Below the pieces are notes generated by a model. It searched no databases, had not been told where the DNA came from, and saw nothing but the letters and a program-made list of their open reading frames with translations. From NCBI GenBank assembly GCA_029777735.1, contig JAKORR010000798.1, forward strand, positions 1-11,027: a DNA stretch of 11,027 bases. The letters are read 5' to 3'. Made by a program: the position numbers and the translations under genes. Of this stretch, positions 5,176-11,027 are shown in pieces. This stretch comes from Armatimonadota bacterium (GTDB lineage: Bacteria > Armatimonadota > Zipacnadia > Zipacnadales > FEN-943). Numbering within the stretch: the first letter of the stretch is position 1; each line of letters starts with the position of its first letter.

Positions 5176-5589
5176 TCAATGCACCTCCTTCGGCGCGATC
5201 CAGCCGAGGACCCCATCTCCCGGCCTGGGAGGGTAGCAGGTGGCGCATATTCGGCTACCCACGACGCTGACCCAGAAACGACGCCCGCCGCACCGAGGAC
5301 AGGGAGCACGAGGCTCGTGAATCTCGCGCACCTGAGCGGGACCACGCCACCAGCCGGGGTCGTGGAGCCATGCTCCCGTGAGCGGGTCGCGCCGGAAGTC
5401 GAGCGGGTCAGGTCTTGCGAGCACGGGAGGCGTGAAAGGCCGCAGGAGTTCGAGAAGCGCGGCCTTGTTCTCGCGAATCGCCGCGCGGAGGTCGTCCGTG
5501 AGCGGGCCTCGCACCCGCAAGGCGTCGCCCTCAACGGTGATACGGCACCCGGTCTTCGTAAGCGCGGCTAACACGTCAGCCGGCGTCAC
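5176..5589 (-). CDS. TubC N-terminal-like domain plus zinc ribbon protein
   Basis: The product is 137 residues, with a GTG start at 5589 behind GGGAGGGG and overlapping the preceding gene by 14 bases. Residues 2-50 (VLAALTKTGCRITVEGDALR, then a LTDDLRAAIRENKAALLELL helix) match the TubC_N docking-domain pattern. That domain is known from peptide synthetases but is also seen in small proteins of mobile elements. Residues 97-118 hold a zinc ribbon (CPRC, CATC). It lies in the replication operon directly after a second TubC_N-like gene and the helicase, so a role as a helicase or primase partner is plausible but inferred. Confidence 0.75.
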   Translation of the reverse strand: MTPADVLAALTKTGCRITVEGDALRVRGPLTDDLRAAIRENKAALLELLRPFTPPVLARPDPLDFRRDPLTGAWLHDPGWWRGPAQVREIHEPRAPCPRCGGRRFWVSVVGSRICATCYPPRPGDGVLGWIAPKEVH

Positions 5590-5812
5590 GCGAATTCCCC
5601 TCCCTTGCCGACAGAATAGCTATAAGCCACGGTTTCAGCTCGCGAATCGTCTCGCGCAACCCGTCACTCAAGGCACCCTTTGGACAACACACCCTCAGCA
5701 CGTCTCCGTTCGTGCTCACCTCGTAACCCTCGCATTCGAGCCAAAACAGCAGGCGTGCCGCCCGATCTCGGTTGCTTGGTACCCGCCTCGCTATGTCCAG
5801 CAGCCTGCCCAT
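5576..5812 (-). CDS. TubC N-terminal-like small protein
   Basis: The product is 78 residues, with the ATG at 5812 behind GAGGAGGTGA. Residues 18-68 (LLFWLECEGYEVSTNGDVLR, then PKGALSDGLRE and a helix IRELKPWLIAIL) follow the TubC_N pattern, including the diagnostic PKGAL turn. It lies 12 bases after the helicase gene and overlaps a longer paralogue. The two proteins are related to each other only across this roughly 50-residue domain. No catalytic residues are seen. A protein-protein interaction role is inferred. Confidence 0.75.
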   Translation of the reverse strand: MGRLLDIARRVPSNRDRAARLLFWLECEGYEVSTNGDVLRVCCPKGALSDGLRETIRELKPWLIAILSAREGNSRDAG

Positions 5813-5824
5813 AGAGTCACCTCC

Positions 5825-8110
5825 TCAGAAGAGTTCTCCAGGGCCGTCAGATAAGGAGTGTGAATCATCGCCAGCAACGTCAGCCGTGCATTTCGCGTCA
5901 GCCTTATCGTCAGCCGCCGAATCGCCCGCCGAAAAAACATAGGGACTATTACCCCCCATTTCATGGGCATCATGGGCATCCTGGGCAGAGCCTTGTACCG
6001 CAAGGCTTTCCGGTGCCCATGTTTTTGTAACTTGCCCGGATTTCATGGGCACGGGAGGCGCAGAATATGGGCACTTTGTGTCGCCAGCACCCTGACGCGC
6101 GGGCCGCTGCCCATGTTCCTGGGCATCCTGCCCATGTTTTGCAGGCAACCTGGGCACGGTAAAAGCCTGGTCTAGCTGGCCTGTGCCCATATTGCCCATA
6201 TTGCCCATGATTCCGGGATATATGAGACTCCCGGAAATATGGAGCACGCGCGGGCGCCCGCCTGCCACAGTCTTCTTCGTCGTATACGTGCCTGGGTCGT
6301 GAGACAGCACCAGTCCCTTTTCAGCCATTCGCTTCCATAGAACCCGCTGAGTGACGGGAATCGTCGCTCCCTGGTCTCTAGCCAACCGCTGCACAACGGC
6401 AAAGGCGGCGTCAGTATCGAGGAAGAGATCGTCCCCGTCAATCCATCCGACCCTATCCCCGAGGGGTTGCCATTCCGTTTCAGGATACTGCCCTGCTCCC
6501 GGGTTGCGTTCGCGCCAACCCCAGGCTTCTGCATTCTCCGGCTCCTTGCCGGTAACCGCGTCAGCAACATGAGCATGGCCGCTCGTGAGGGCCGCGCCTA
6601 GTAGCGCCACGAAGCGTCCGGTCGGGTCCTCGCTTGCCTGGTGCTCGCTCTGGACCCTGCACACCTCGACGAGGGCCCGCCGTCCCTGCGACCACAGCGA
6701 CTGTGCTTCCTCTTCGCCAATGACGCCAGTCTCCTGAGCGAATCTGAGGAATAGCTCCCACCCTACGGCGAGGCTTGCGGCCTGGTCGGGCGTCCGGTCG
6801 TGGACCATGTTCTCCTTGCGGAATTCTGCGCGTAGCTCGTGGTGTCGTGCAGGCAAGACCGCCTTAAGCGTGTCAAGCTGCGGTGCAAGCCATCGCACGT
6901 AGGCCGCCATCGCTCCCGCGAGCAATCCATCGGCGGCGTCGGCCTGTGCCTGCGTAAGCGCCACGAGATCCACCGCGCCTTTCGATAGCTCAAGGATGAG
7001 CAGCCGGGCGCGAAGTGACTGGCCTCGCGGAATGTCCTCGCCGGACGAAATGATAAGGCCGCGCGGGTAGTATTCAGGCTTGAGGCTCGTGTCGGCGGAC
7101 ATCCGCACGCGGCCGCTACGGTTCCCCTGAGCGCGCAGTAGTCTATCGGCCTCGCGGTGCAGCCGCTGCACGTCCGCGACGGTCCCTCCGGGCGCGAAAT
7201 CGTCCACGACGAAGACCGCGTCCTTCGCCAAAAAGGCCAGCTTTTCCAGGGCGTTCGCCGTAGCGTCCCAGTTCCCCGGCAGGTGCTTCCCGTGGAAGGC
7301 TGGTCCCCAGTGCGCCTGCGCGATGGCGGTAAGCTCGGTTTTCTGGCAGCCGGTCGCTCCCGCCAGAAACAGGCTCAGGTCAACAGGCAGCGCCTCCGCG
7401 AGCGGCGCACGGTAGACGGCCTGCAACAGCGGATACGCGACCTGCGCAGGAGCCAGGTTCAGGACGCCGAGGCTCGCGCGCACGGCTCGCCGCAGGTCCT
7501 CGCCTTCGGGCGGCACGGGCAAGGCGTAGTCCTGTAGCCGCCCTTCGGCCAGGGAAACCGCAACTGTAGGCGCAGCGCCGTCCGGTCCTATGGCGCCCCC
7601 GGCATGGAGGTAGTGCCAGCACCCGTCGAGTTTGCGCCAGCCGGTGTGACCGTACGTGACGCGCCGTGGCACTTCCCCGCTGAGAAGCTGGATCGCTGCG
7701 CGGAGATGGTCCTTCGTGCCTTGGCCTGCATAGACAACCGGCCTCGTCCCCCATGCAGCGGTCACCCACGCCATCCCGGGATACGACGACGCGGAAACTT
7801 CGGCCCTACCGAGCGGGCGCCCGTCCTGGAGGAATCCTTCAATCACGAAGATCGTGGCTGTCTCGGCGCCATTGTCACGCACCTCTTCCGCGATTATCTT
7901 TGCGTTGAAATTTGCGAGCGGCACGGTCACAGGGCCGTCAGGTGTGGCCTTGACCCGGCAGATCGCGCCGTCCACGACCTGATACCCTCCCGCCGCCTCA
8001 GCCGCCTGCGTTGCCGCGTCGGGCGCGCCGACTAGTTTCAGAAAGCGCTCGCGGTCAGCGCCGCGCAGTTTCTTTCGGGTGAAATCGACAGTTTTGCTCA
8101 TATCAGCCAT
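5825..8110 (-). CDS. DUF927-type replicative ATPase/helicase
   Basis: The product is 761 residues, with the ATG at 8110 behind AGGAGG at seven bases. It overlaps the primase-like gene by 13 bases. The ATPase core shows Walker A GATGCQKT (251-258), Walker B FVVDD (300-304) and a SSGEDIPRGQSLRARL segment (355-370) typical of DUF927 proteins of phages and integrated elements, which act as replication helicases. Residues about 550-630 form a probable winged-helix domain (LWKRMAEKGLVLS). From about residue 634 the tail is low-complexity and Gly/Asp/Ala-rich. In that stretch the DNA carries the iteron-like cluster, so the tail may be shaped by the origin rather than by protein function. It is the central replication protein of the element and probably acts with the CHC2 protein. 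Confidence 0.85.
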   Translation of the reverse strand: MADMSKTVDFTRKKLRGADRERFLKLVGAPDAATQAAEAAGGYQVVDGAICRVKATPDGPVTVPLANFNAKIIAEEVRDNGAETATIFVIEGFLQDGRPLGRAEVSASSYPGMAWVTAAWGTRPVVYAGQGTKDHLRAAIQLLSGEVPRRVTYGHTGWRKLDGCWHYLHAGGAIGPDGAAPTVAVSLAEGRLQDYALPVPPEGEDLRRAVRASLGVLNLAPAQVAYPLLQAVYRAPLAEALPVDLSLFLAGATGCQKTELTAIAQAHWGPAFHGKHLPGNWDATANALEKLAFLAKDAVFVVDDFAPGGTVADVQRLHREADRLLRAQGNRSGRVRMSADTSLKPEYYPRGLIISSGEDIPRGQSLRARLLILELSKGAVDLVALTQAQADAADGLLAGAMAAYVRWLAPQLDTLKAVLPARHHELRAEFRKENMVHDRTPDQAASLAVGWELFLRFAQETGVIGEEEAQSLWSQGRRALVEVCRVQSEHQASEDPTGRFVALLGAALTSGHAHVADAVTGKEPENAEAWGWRERNPGAGQYPETEWQPLGDRVGWIDGDDLFLDTDAAFAVVQRLARDQGATIPVTQRVLWKRMAEKGLVLSHDPGTYTTKKTVAGGRPRVLHISGSLIYPGIMGNMGNMGTGQLDQAFTVPRLPAKHGQDAQEHGQRPARQGAGDTKCPYSAPPVPMKSGQVTKTWAPESLAVQGSAQDAHDAHEMGGNSPYVFSAGDSAADDKADAKCTADVAGDDSHSLSDGPGELF
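5963..6208. repeat. Iteron-like cluster of ATGGGCA/TGCCCAT, candidate replication origin
   Basis: Ten exact copies of ATGGGCA or its complement lie in 246 bases. Forward copies start at 5963, 5972, 6045 and 6067. Reverse copies start at 6014, 6108, 6129, 6184, 6193 and 6202. CTGGGCA variants lie at 5981, 6119 and 6150. The outer ends are arrays with a 9-base period in opposite orientation. T-runs lie between (6021-6025 and 6137-6140). The repeats encode different peptides at the two ends (DAHDAH and MGNMGN), so they are conserved as DNA, not protein. An origin bound by the element's own initiator is the best reading. Isolated copies elsewhere (for example 5806 and 10626) are far sparser. Confidence 0.7.
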
Positions 8111-8634
8111 TGTCGCGCCTCCTCAAGCCTAGCCAGTCGTTCTTCAGGGTCCTCGGCCATCAGCCTGTCGAGGACATACTCCATGTGAGGCAGCTCGCGT
8201 ACCCACGCGGCCTCCGCTTCGGTTATGTCTAGCCCGTAAACTGCAAAGACGTGACCCACCGCGCAGCAAATGACGGCGAGCCGCTCATATGCCTCGCGAC
8301 ACGCTTCGTCAAATCGGCTGGCGACGAAGCGCACCACCGCTTCCTCCGATGCGGCGTTGCACTCCCTGGCTGTCCGAGGCCGCCGCTTGCCGTCAGGGAA
8401 GAGGTCGCTCCACCGCAACCCCAGCGCCGCCAGCACCGCCGCCGTGTCGCACCCCGCCCAACAGCGCAGAAGAACCTTCCCGTCCGGCGCCTCGCGCACG
8501 GACAGGCTCGGGTGCTCATCGTTGTGCGCAGGACATCGCGCCACCCATCGGCCTTCCCCGGTTCGGCGAACGCCTTGCAGGTGCGACAGAATGCGCTCCA
8601 CAGGCCGCTGTTGTGCTACAATAGCAGTAGACAT
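8098..8634 (-). CDS. CHC2 zinc-finger primase-like protein
   Basis: The product is 178 residues. The ATG at 8634 is chosen over the GTG at 8640 because GGAAGGGG is nine bases upstream. Residues 28-75 form a CHC2 primase zinc-binding domain: C34-PA-H37 (RCPAHNDEHPSLSVRE) and C58-x3-C62 (CWAGC), followed by DTAAVLAALGL. The rest is helical and charged. No TOPRIM catalytic domain is present, so this is a zinc-finger-only form, shorter than full primases. It may hand DNA to the helicase encoded next or rely on the host's catalytic primase. It lies between the AlpA-type gene and the helicase gene. Confidence 0.85.
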   Translation of the reverse strand: MSTAIVAQQRPVERILSHLQGVRRTGEGRWVARCPAHNDEHPSLSVREAPDGKVLLRCWAGCDTAAVLAALGLRWSDLFPDGKRRPRTARECNAASEEAVVRFVASRFDEACREAYERLAVICCAVGHVFAVYGLDITEAEAAWVRELPHMEYVLDRLMAEDPEERLARLEEARQWLI

Positions 8635-8654
8635 GCACACATTCCCCTTCCTGC

Positions 8655-8673
8655 GCCCGGGTCATGGCCGGGC
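8655..8673 (-). promoter_or_regulatory. GC-rich hairpin in the leader of the primase-like gene
   Basis: GCCCGG and CCGGGC pair around a seven-base loop between the stop of the AlpA-type gene and the ribosome binding site of the primase-like gene. There is no T-run. It could set the balance between upstream regulators and downstream replication genes by attenuation or RNA processing. Confidence 0.35.
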
Positions 8674-8679
8674 CTCTTG

Positions 8680-8892
8680 CTACTCACCGCGTCCGCTGGT
8701 CCTTGTGAGCAGGTCGATTAAGGCCTGACGCGGAATCCGGACTGACCGGCCAAACCTTATGGAGCCTATCTCGCCCCGCTGAACCAGCTCATAGCACCGT
8801 GAAAGCGGCAACCTAAGATAGGCCGCCGCTTCCCGCACCTTGAGGACCGCCGGAAGCTGCTCGGGGTCACGCGTCAACAGGTCGGTCTCCAT
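8680..8892 (-). CDS. AlpA/excisionase-type HTH regulator
   Basis: The product is 70 residues, with the ATG at 8892 behind GAGGAGG. Residues 15-62 form an HTH_17 fold: LKVREAAAYLRLPLSRCYEL, a turn VQRGEIGSIRFGRS, then VRIPRQALIDLL. Members are excisionases or AlpA-type activators in phages and satellites. It overlaps the XRE regulator gene by 26 bases and precedes the primase-like gene, so it is co-expressed with replication. It is distinct from the HTH_17 protein next to the integrase. Which of the two is the true excisionase cannot be told from sequence. Confidence 0.85.
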   Translation of the reverse strand: METDLLTRDPEQLPAVLKVREAAAYLRLPLSRCYELVQRGEIGSIRFGRSVRIPRQALIDLLTRTSGRGE

Positions 8893-9091
8893 CGCTCTCG
8901 ACCTCCTCAAGAAGGTCCTCGGGCCTCAAACCCAGGGCCCGCGCTATCTTCTCGGCCTGACCGGGGTAAAGCCGGAACAACCCGCGTTCAGCGCGGCAAA
9001 TATCGGCATAGCCCACCCCGGCTTCAACCGCCAGCCGCTGCTGGCTCCAGCCTCGGGCCAGTCGTGCAGCTTTCATACGTATCACCTTCAC
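8867..9091 (-). CDS. XRE/Cro-CI family transcriptional regulator
   Basis: The product is 74 residues. The GTG at 9091 overlaps the upstream stop as GTGA; starts at 9085 and 9076 are also possible, with GGGAGG or AAGGTG ahead. Residues 6-62 form a five-helix Cro/CI domain: KAARLARGWSQQRLAVEAGV, a recognition helix around YADICRAERG, and GQAEKIARALGLRPEDLL. It is DNA-binding only, with no peptidase or ligand domain. Likely targets are the GTAACC repeats at 9423-9452 in the control region upstream, which would make it an autoregulator of the operon and of the divergent gene. Confidence 0.88.
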   Translation of the reverse strand: MKVIRMKAARLARGWSQQRLAVEAGVGYADICRAERGLFRLYPGQAEKIARALGLRPEDLLEEVESDGDRPVDA

Positions 9092-9276
9092 TCCCTCCCC
9101 TCGCGGACGATGTTCCGCATGGCAAGCGTCGGAACGACATCCCTGAATCCGAACGCGTTCTGGTAGTTCCCGCCCTGGTGCTCCAGTGCCCATGCCAGCG
9201 CCCGTCGCTGGTTCTCTGCCAGCCGTTGTGCGCGCCTCTTGGCGCGGTAATTCGACCTCCGCGTTGTGTGCGGCAT
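9088..9276 (-). CDS. Small basic protein, first gene of the replication operon
   Basis: The product is 62 residues from the ATG at 9276, preceded by a G-run six bases upstream; an ATG at 9282 is the alternative. The N-terminal half is rich in Arg (RRSNYRAKRRAQRLAENQRR) and probably helical. The C-terminal half is AFGFRDVVPTLAMRNIV. I do not recognise the family. It is coupled to the XRE gene by a GTGA overlap. Nucleic acid or protein partner binding is a guess from charge. A longer upstream frame lacks a ribosome binding site. Confidence 0.6.
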   Translation of the reverse strand: MPHTTRRSNYRAKRRAQRLAENQRRALAWALEHQGGNYQNAFGFRDVVPTLAMRNIVREGRE

Positions 9277-9385
9277 GGTCATCCCCCCCCATCGCAGGTA
9301 ATACAAGGCACTAAGGTCCGACGCCCCCCTGGGGCTGTGGGGCGAACCCTCCGGGCCACCCCTCACGGACTGGTCGCGCTTGCTC

Positions 9386-9414
9386 TTGCGCAACCCCCAG
9401 CCTTATGGTAATCT
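9386..9414 (+). promoter_or_regulatory. Putative promoter of the 379-residue gene
   Basis: TTGCGC (9386-9391), a 17-base spacer and TAATCT (9409-9414) with an upstream TGG (extended -10) form a plausible sigma-A promoter reading right. The predicted start falls near 9421, just ahead of the GTAACC repeats. Confidence 0.5.
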
Positions 9415-9433
9415 CGGGGCGGGTAACCGTTAA
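9405..9433 (-). promoter_or_regulatory. Putative promoter of the leftward replication operon
   Basis: On the minus strand TTAACG (9433-9428), a 17-base spacer and TACCAT (9410-9405) give four of six matches in each box. It overlaps the rightward promoter, and its -35 box lies inside the operator repeats. Activity is not proven. Confidence 0.4.
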
Positions 9434-9452
9434 CTGGTTACGAAACGGTTAC
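9423..9452. promoter_or_regulatory. Operator-like repeats in the divergent control region
   Basis: GTAACCGTT (9423-9431) and AACGGTTAC (9444-9452) are a perfect 9-base inverted repeat, with another GGTTAC at 9436-9441, giving three half-sites in 30 bases. They overlap the leftward -35 and lie just after the predicted rightward start. This is a layout that would let one bound repressor control both directions. The XRE protein encoded at 8867-9091 is the likely ligand. Confidence 0.6.
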
Positions 9453-9494
9453 GCCGGCACGTGTGGATGGTCTAACGACGAGGAGGGAGCGAAC

Positions 9495-10634
9495 GTGACG
9501 GACTTAACGCAGCGGCAGGCCATCGCGCTGGTCGAACGGGAAACCTCGAACTACCTGCCTTCGGGGATCATCCGCGCAGCTATCAAGCGTCACCTGTCAG
9601 CCGGCCGACGTTACAGCCTTGCGGAAGTGAAGGCGTGTATCGAAGAGGCTGGCGCGCTGTGTGGTCGCTGGCTGGCAAGCACAGTCAAGGAGGAAGACCT
9701 GCCTCCGGTGTCGAGGGGCCGTGAACGTGTAGCACCACTTGTTGAGCGCAAGGCAGAATCTGCGTTCCCGTGGGGAACGCACTGGTGGCGGTGCAAGTAT
9801 GAGATTCGCGAGGCTCCACCGGAGGTCTCGGAGATTCCCGTTCGGTGCGTCGTGGCGGTCCGCGAGTCGAAAGGCGAGTGGTATGACGTGCTGACGACGT
9901 GGCGCACTAGCGCGCCTGCGAAGCAACCCGAGCGGCCTGACAGCGCGGAACAGGACCACGCGCCACACGTGGCACTGGCGCGCCTCAACCCGTGGGACGA
10001 GCAGGACATACTTCGCTTCGTCAACAGGTGGGGTTTACTCGGTCTGTGGAAGGCGCCCAGGTATAAAGAAGGCGCAGGACTGTTTGCCACTCACAAGCCA
10101 GGACCAAAGGACTGGACAGGTGAGGAGGAGGAGCACTCAGGTTGGTATATCTGGGACGAGTTCTACCAGCAGAGCAACAAGGGTCTATATATGCACTCAT
10201 TCTGCGAACCCGTGGAGTTGTTCGCCGAGGCAGCCGAGGAATATCAGGAGCTAACCCGCCGCCTGGCAGCAGGGAAGGAGTCGTTAGAAGAGGCGAGCGA
10301 GGCTGAGTTGACCCTTTGCGGGTGGCTCCAGGAGTGCGCGCACCCGAGGCCGATTTACGACGCGCAGAAGAAAGCATGGCTGTTCGGTTGGCAGTGCAAC
10401 TCCCTTCTAGGATGGGTTTATCTGCTCACCTTCCTAGACCTGGTGCAGGGGAGGACGTTCAGGCGGTGCGCACGGCGCAATTGCGGGAGGCTGTTCATCC
10501 CCACGCGACCCAACGCCATGTACTGCAGCGACGCCTGCAGAAACGCAGAGCATCAGGCGTGTCATCGGGAGCGTAACCCGAAGCCGTCCGGTCTCCGAAA
10601 GTCTAGTGAAAGTCTAGCGGGTTCGTGCCCATAG
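9495..10634 (+). CDS. Protein with C-terminal CGNR-like zinc finger, function unknown
   Basis: This is the only rightward gene. It encodes 379 residues from a GTG at 9495 behind GGAGGGAG; the open frame begins at 9405, but no earlier start has such a site. The N-terminal 60 residues are helical and may bind DNA (ALVERETSNYLPSGIIRAAI). A segment DILRFVNRWGLLGLW (171-185) is followed by an acidic stretch. The C-terminus has C325-x4-C330 and C344-x3-C348 (YCSDACRN) in a treble-clef-type finger resembling CGNR domains. Such proteins are uncharacterised or putative RNA or DNA regulators. It stands alone between the control region and attR, a usual position for cargo. A defence or regulatory role is inference only. 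Confidence 0.75.
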   Translation: MTDLTQRQAIALVERETSNYLPSGIIRAAIKRHLSAGRRYSLAEVKACIEEAGALCGRWLASTVKEEDLPPVSRGRERVAPLVERKAESAFPWGTHWWRCKYEIREAPPEVSEIPVRCVVAVRESKGEWYDVLTTWRTSAPAKQPERPDSAEQDHAPHVALARLNPWDEQDILRFVNRWGLLGLWKAPRYKEGAGLFATHKPGPKDWTGEEEEHSGWYIWDEFYQQSNKGLYMHSFCEPVELFAEAAEEYQELTRRLAAGKESLEEASEAELTLCGWLQECAHPRPIYDAQKKAWLFGWQCNSLLGWVYLLTFLDLVQGRTFRRCARRNCGRLFIPTRPNAMYCSDACRNAEHQACHRERNPKPSGLRKSSESLAGSCP

Positions 10635-10642
10635 TCTGGAAT

Positions 10643-10666
10643 GCATGGCATGTTCTGGCATGACTT
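10643..10666. repeat. CATGCC-type repeats beside attR, matching the int promoter region
   Basis: GCATGGCATGT (10643-10653) is identical to 1716-1726, and GGCATG recurs at 10657-10662 followed by AC. Located between the CGNR gene and the right arm-type sites, it would suit an excisionase binding site, with the matching site at the int promoter giving autoregulation. Confidence 0.5.
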
Positions 10667-10667
10667 C

Positions 10668-10689
10668 TTGGGGAACGACTTTGGGAACG
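10668..10689 (+). repeat. Right pair of integrase arm-type-like sites
   Basis: TTGGGGAACG (10668-10677) and TTTGGGAACG (10680-10689) are spaced 12 bases apart, in the same orientation as the pair at 125-146. They lie about 140 bases inside attR. Confidence 0.6.
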
Positions 10690-10729
10690 AACGAGCCTCG
10701 GAAAGGGTGAGAGAGGGCAGGAAAAGATA

Positions 10730-10760
10730 GAACTCCCCAGGAATCGGGGAGTTCATTTTG
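10730..10760 (+). terminator. Strong intrinsic terminator after the CGNR-like gene
   Basis: GAACTCCCC (10730-10738) pairs perfectly with GGGGAGTTC (10746-10754) around a seven-base loop, followed by ATTTTG. It is oriented to end rightward transcription of the gene ending at 10634 before attR. The stem is symmetric and may also work leftward. Confidence 0.85.
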
Positions 10761-10803
10761 CCTGCTAGACGCCTACTAGACAGGACACAATGGAGGTGGT
10801 AGG

Positions 10804-10923
10804 ATGCAGCAGGAAAGCCTCGGCGAAATTCAGGGTCTAGTGGGCATTACGCCCGTCGGGGTTCAAATCCCCGCTTCGGCACCATTTATGTACGGATTTA
10901 TGATATACTTTCTTTGCTGGTAG
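10804..10923 (+). CDS. Possible 39-residue reading frame running through attR
   Basis: An ATG at 10804 follows GGAGGTGG at good spacing and opens a frame MQQESLGEIQGLVGITPVGV that reads the att core and ends in host DNA at 10923. In the excised circle the same frame would instead continue into the left end and stop at 191, giving 67 residues. There is no homology I recognise, and much of it is tRNA sequence, so it may be chance despite the ribosome binding site. Confidence 0.25.
   Translation: MQQESLGEIQGLVGITPVGVQIPASAPFMYGFMIYFLCW
10828..10884 (+). repeat. attR, right copy of 57-base attachment repeat
   Basis: This is identical to bases 12-68 and ends in the CCA of the tRNA-Leu 3' half. 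The sequence before it does not fit the 5' half of a tRNA, so this is a non-functional partial copy marking the right boundary. The element spans about 12 to 10827. The DNA after 10884 has a visibly lower GC content and is host sequence with no gene I can support. Confidence 0.93.
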
Positions 10924-11027
10924 TTCCCCGTCTGATTATGGTTCTTTGCAGTTGTGCCAGCATTTGCTGCAATACTAAGCCTGAGACGAATCTCGGCGGC
11001 TTACATTCGGCCAAAAATGCCCTAACT

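Noticed and set aside
4474..5571. Long plus-strand open frame of 365 codons
   Set aside because: It is antisense to at least five small minus-strand genes that each have strong ribosome binding sites. High GC makes such shadow frames common.
9611..10090. Minus-strand frames under the 379-residue gene
   Set aside because: The plus-strand frame has the ribosome binding site, zinc-finger motif and better codon use; the opposite frames show none.
10597..10617. Direct repeat GAAAGTCTAG, period 11
   Set aside because: It lies within the coding end of the 379-residue gene with only two copies. No role can be argued.
1..11027. CRISPR array, rRNA or insertion sequence
   Set aside because: No regularly spaced long repeats with unique spacers, no rRNA-like sequence and no transposase or terminal inverted repeats were seen.

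Overview
The window is one compact integrative genetic element of about 10.8 kb inserted in the 3' half of a leucine tRNA gene (anticodon CAG), with a few bases of host DNA at each end. The host is most likely a moderately high-GC Bacillota (Clostridia-like, perhaps thermophilic). This is inferred from the very strong AGGAGG-type ribosome binding sites before nearly every gene, frequent GTG starts, the tRNA sequence and the small phage-type proteins. I cannot name the species.

Ends: a 57-base exact direct repeat (12-68 and 10828-10884) forms attL and attR. The left copy is the 3' part of the tRNA gene and includes its encoded CCA. Each end also has a pair of GGGAACG motifs spaced 12 bases apart, which look like arm-type sites for the integrase. 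An 11-base CATGCC-type repeat occurs over the excisionase promoter and again beside attR.

Left module (minus strand, 1729 to 157): a consensus promoter drives an excisionase-type HTH protein, a 58-residue protein and a tyrosine integrase, joined by ATGA and GTGA overlaps. Accessory stretch (4701 to 1808, minus): a zinc-binding protein, two or three small phage-type proteins, a pair of exported proteins (a lipoprotein and a signal-peptide protein), a decayed integrase start, and a small basic protein.

Replication operon (minus, 9276 to 4752): about ten tightly packed genes. They are a small basic protein, an XRE-type regulator, an AlpA/excisionase-type HTH protein, a CHC2 zinc-finger primase-like protein, a 761-residue DUF927-type ATPase/helicase, two proteins with TubC N-terminal-like domains, a zinc ribbon protein, a 57-residue protein and a 30-residue membrane peptide whose stop codon lies inside the terminator hairpin. 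The 3' end of the helicase gene carries ten exact copies of ATGGGCA/TGCCCAT in 246 bases, in both orientations, which looks like an iteron-type replication origin inside the gene.

Right module: a control region (about 9386-9495) with overlapping divergent promoters and GTAACC repeats separates the leftward operon from the only rightward gene, a 379-residue protein with a CGNR-like zinc finger at its C-terminus. A strong terminator lies between that gene and attR.

No capsid, portal, terminase, relaxase or conjugation gene is visible. The element can probably integrate, excise and replicate, but would need a helper phage or conjugative element to move. Its gene content resembles phage satellites (PICI/SaPI type) or a small integrated plasmid. 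That classification is inference.
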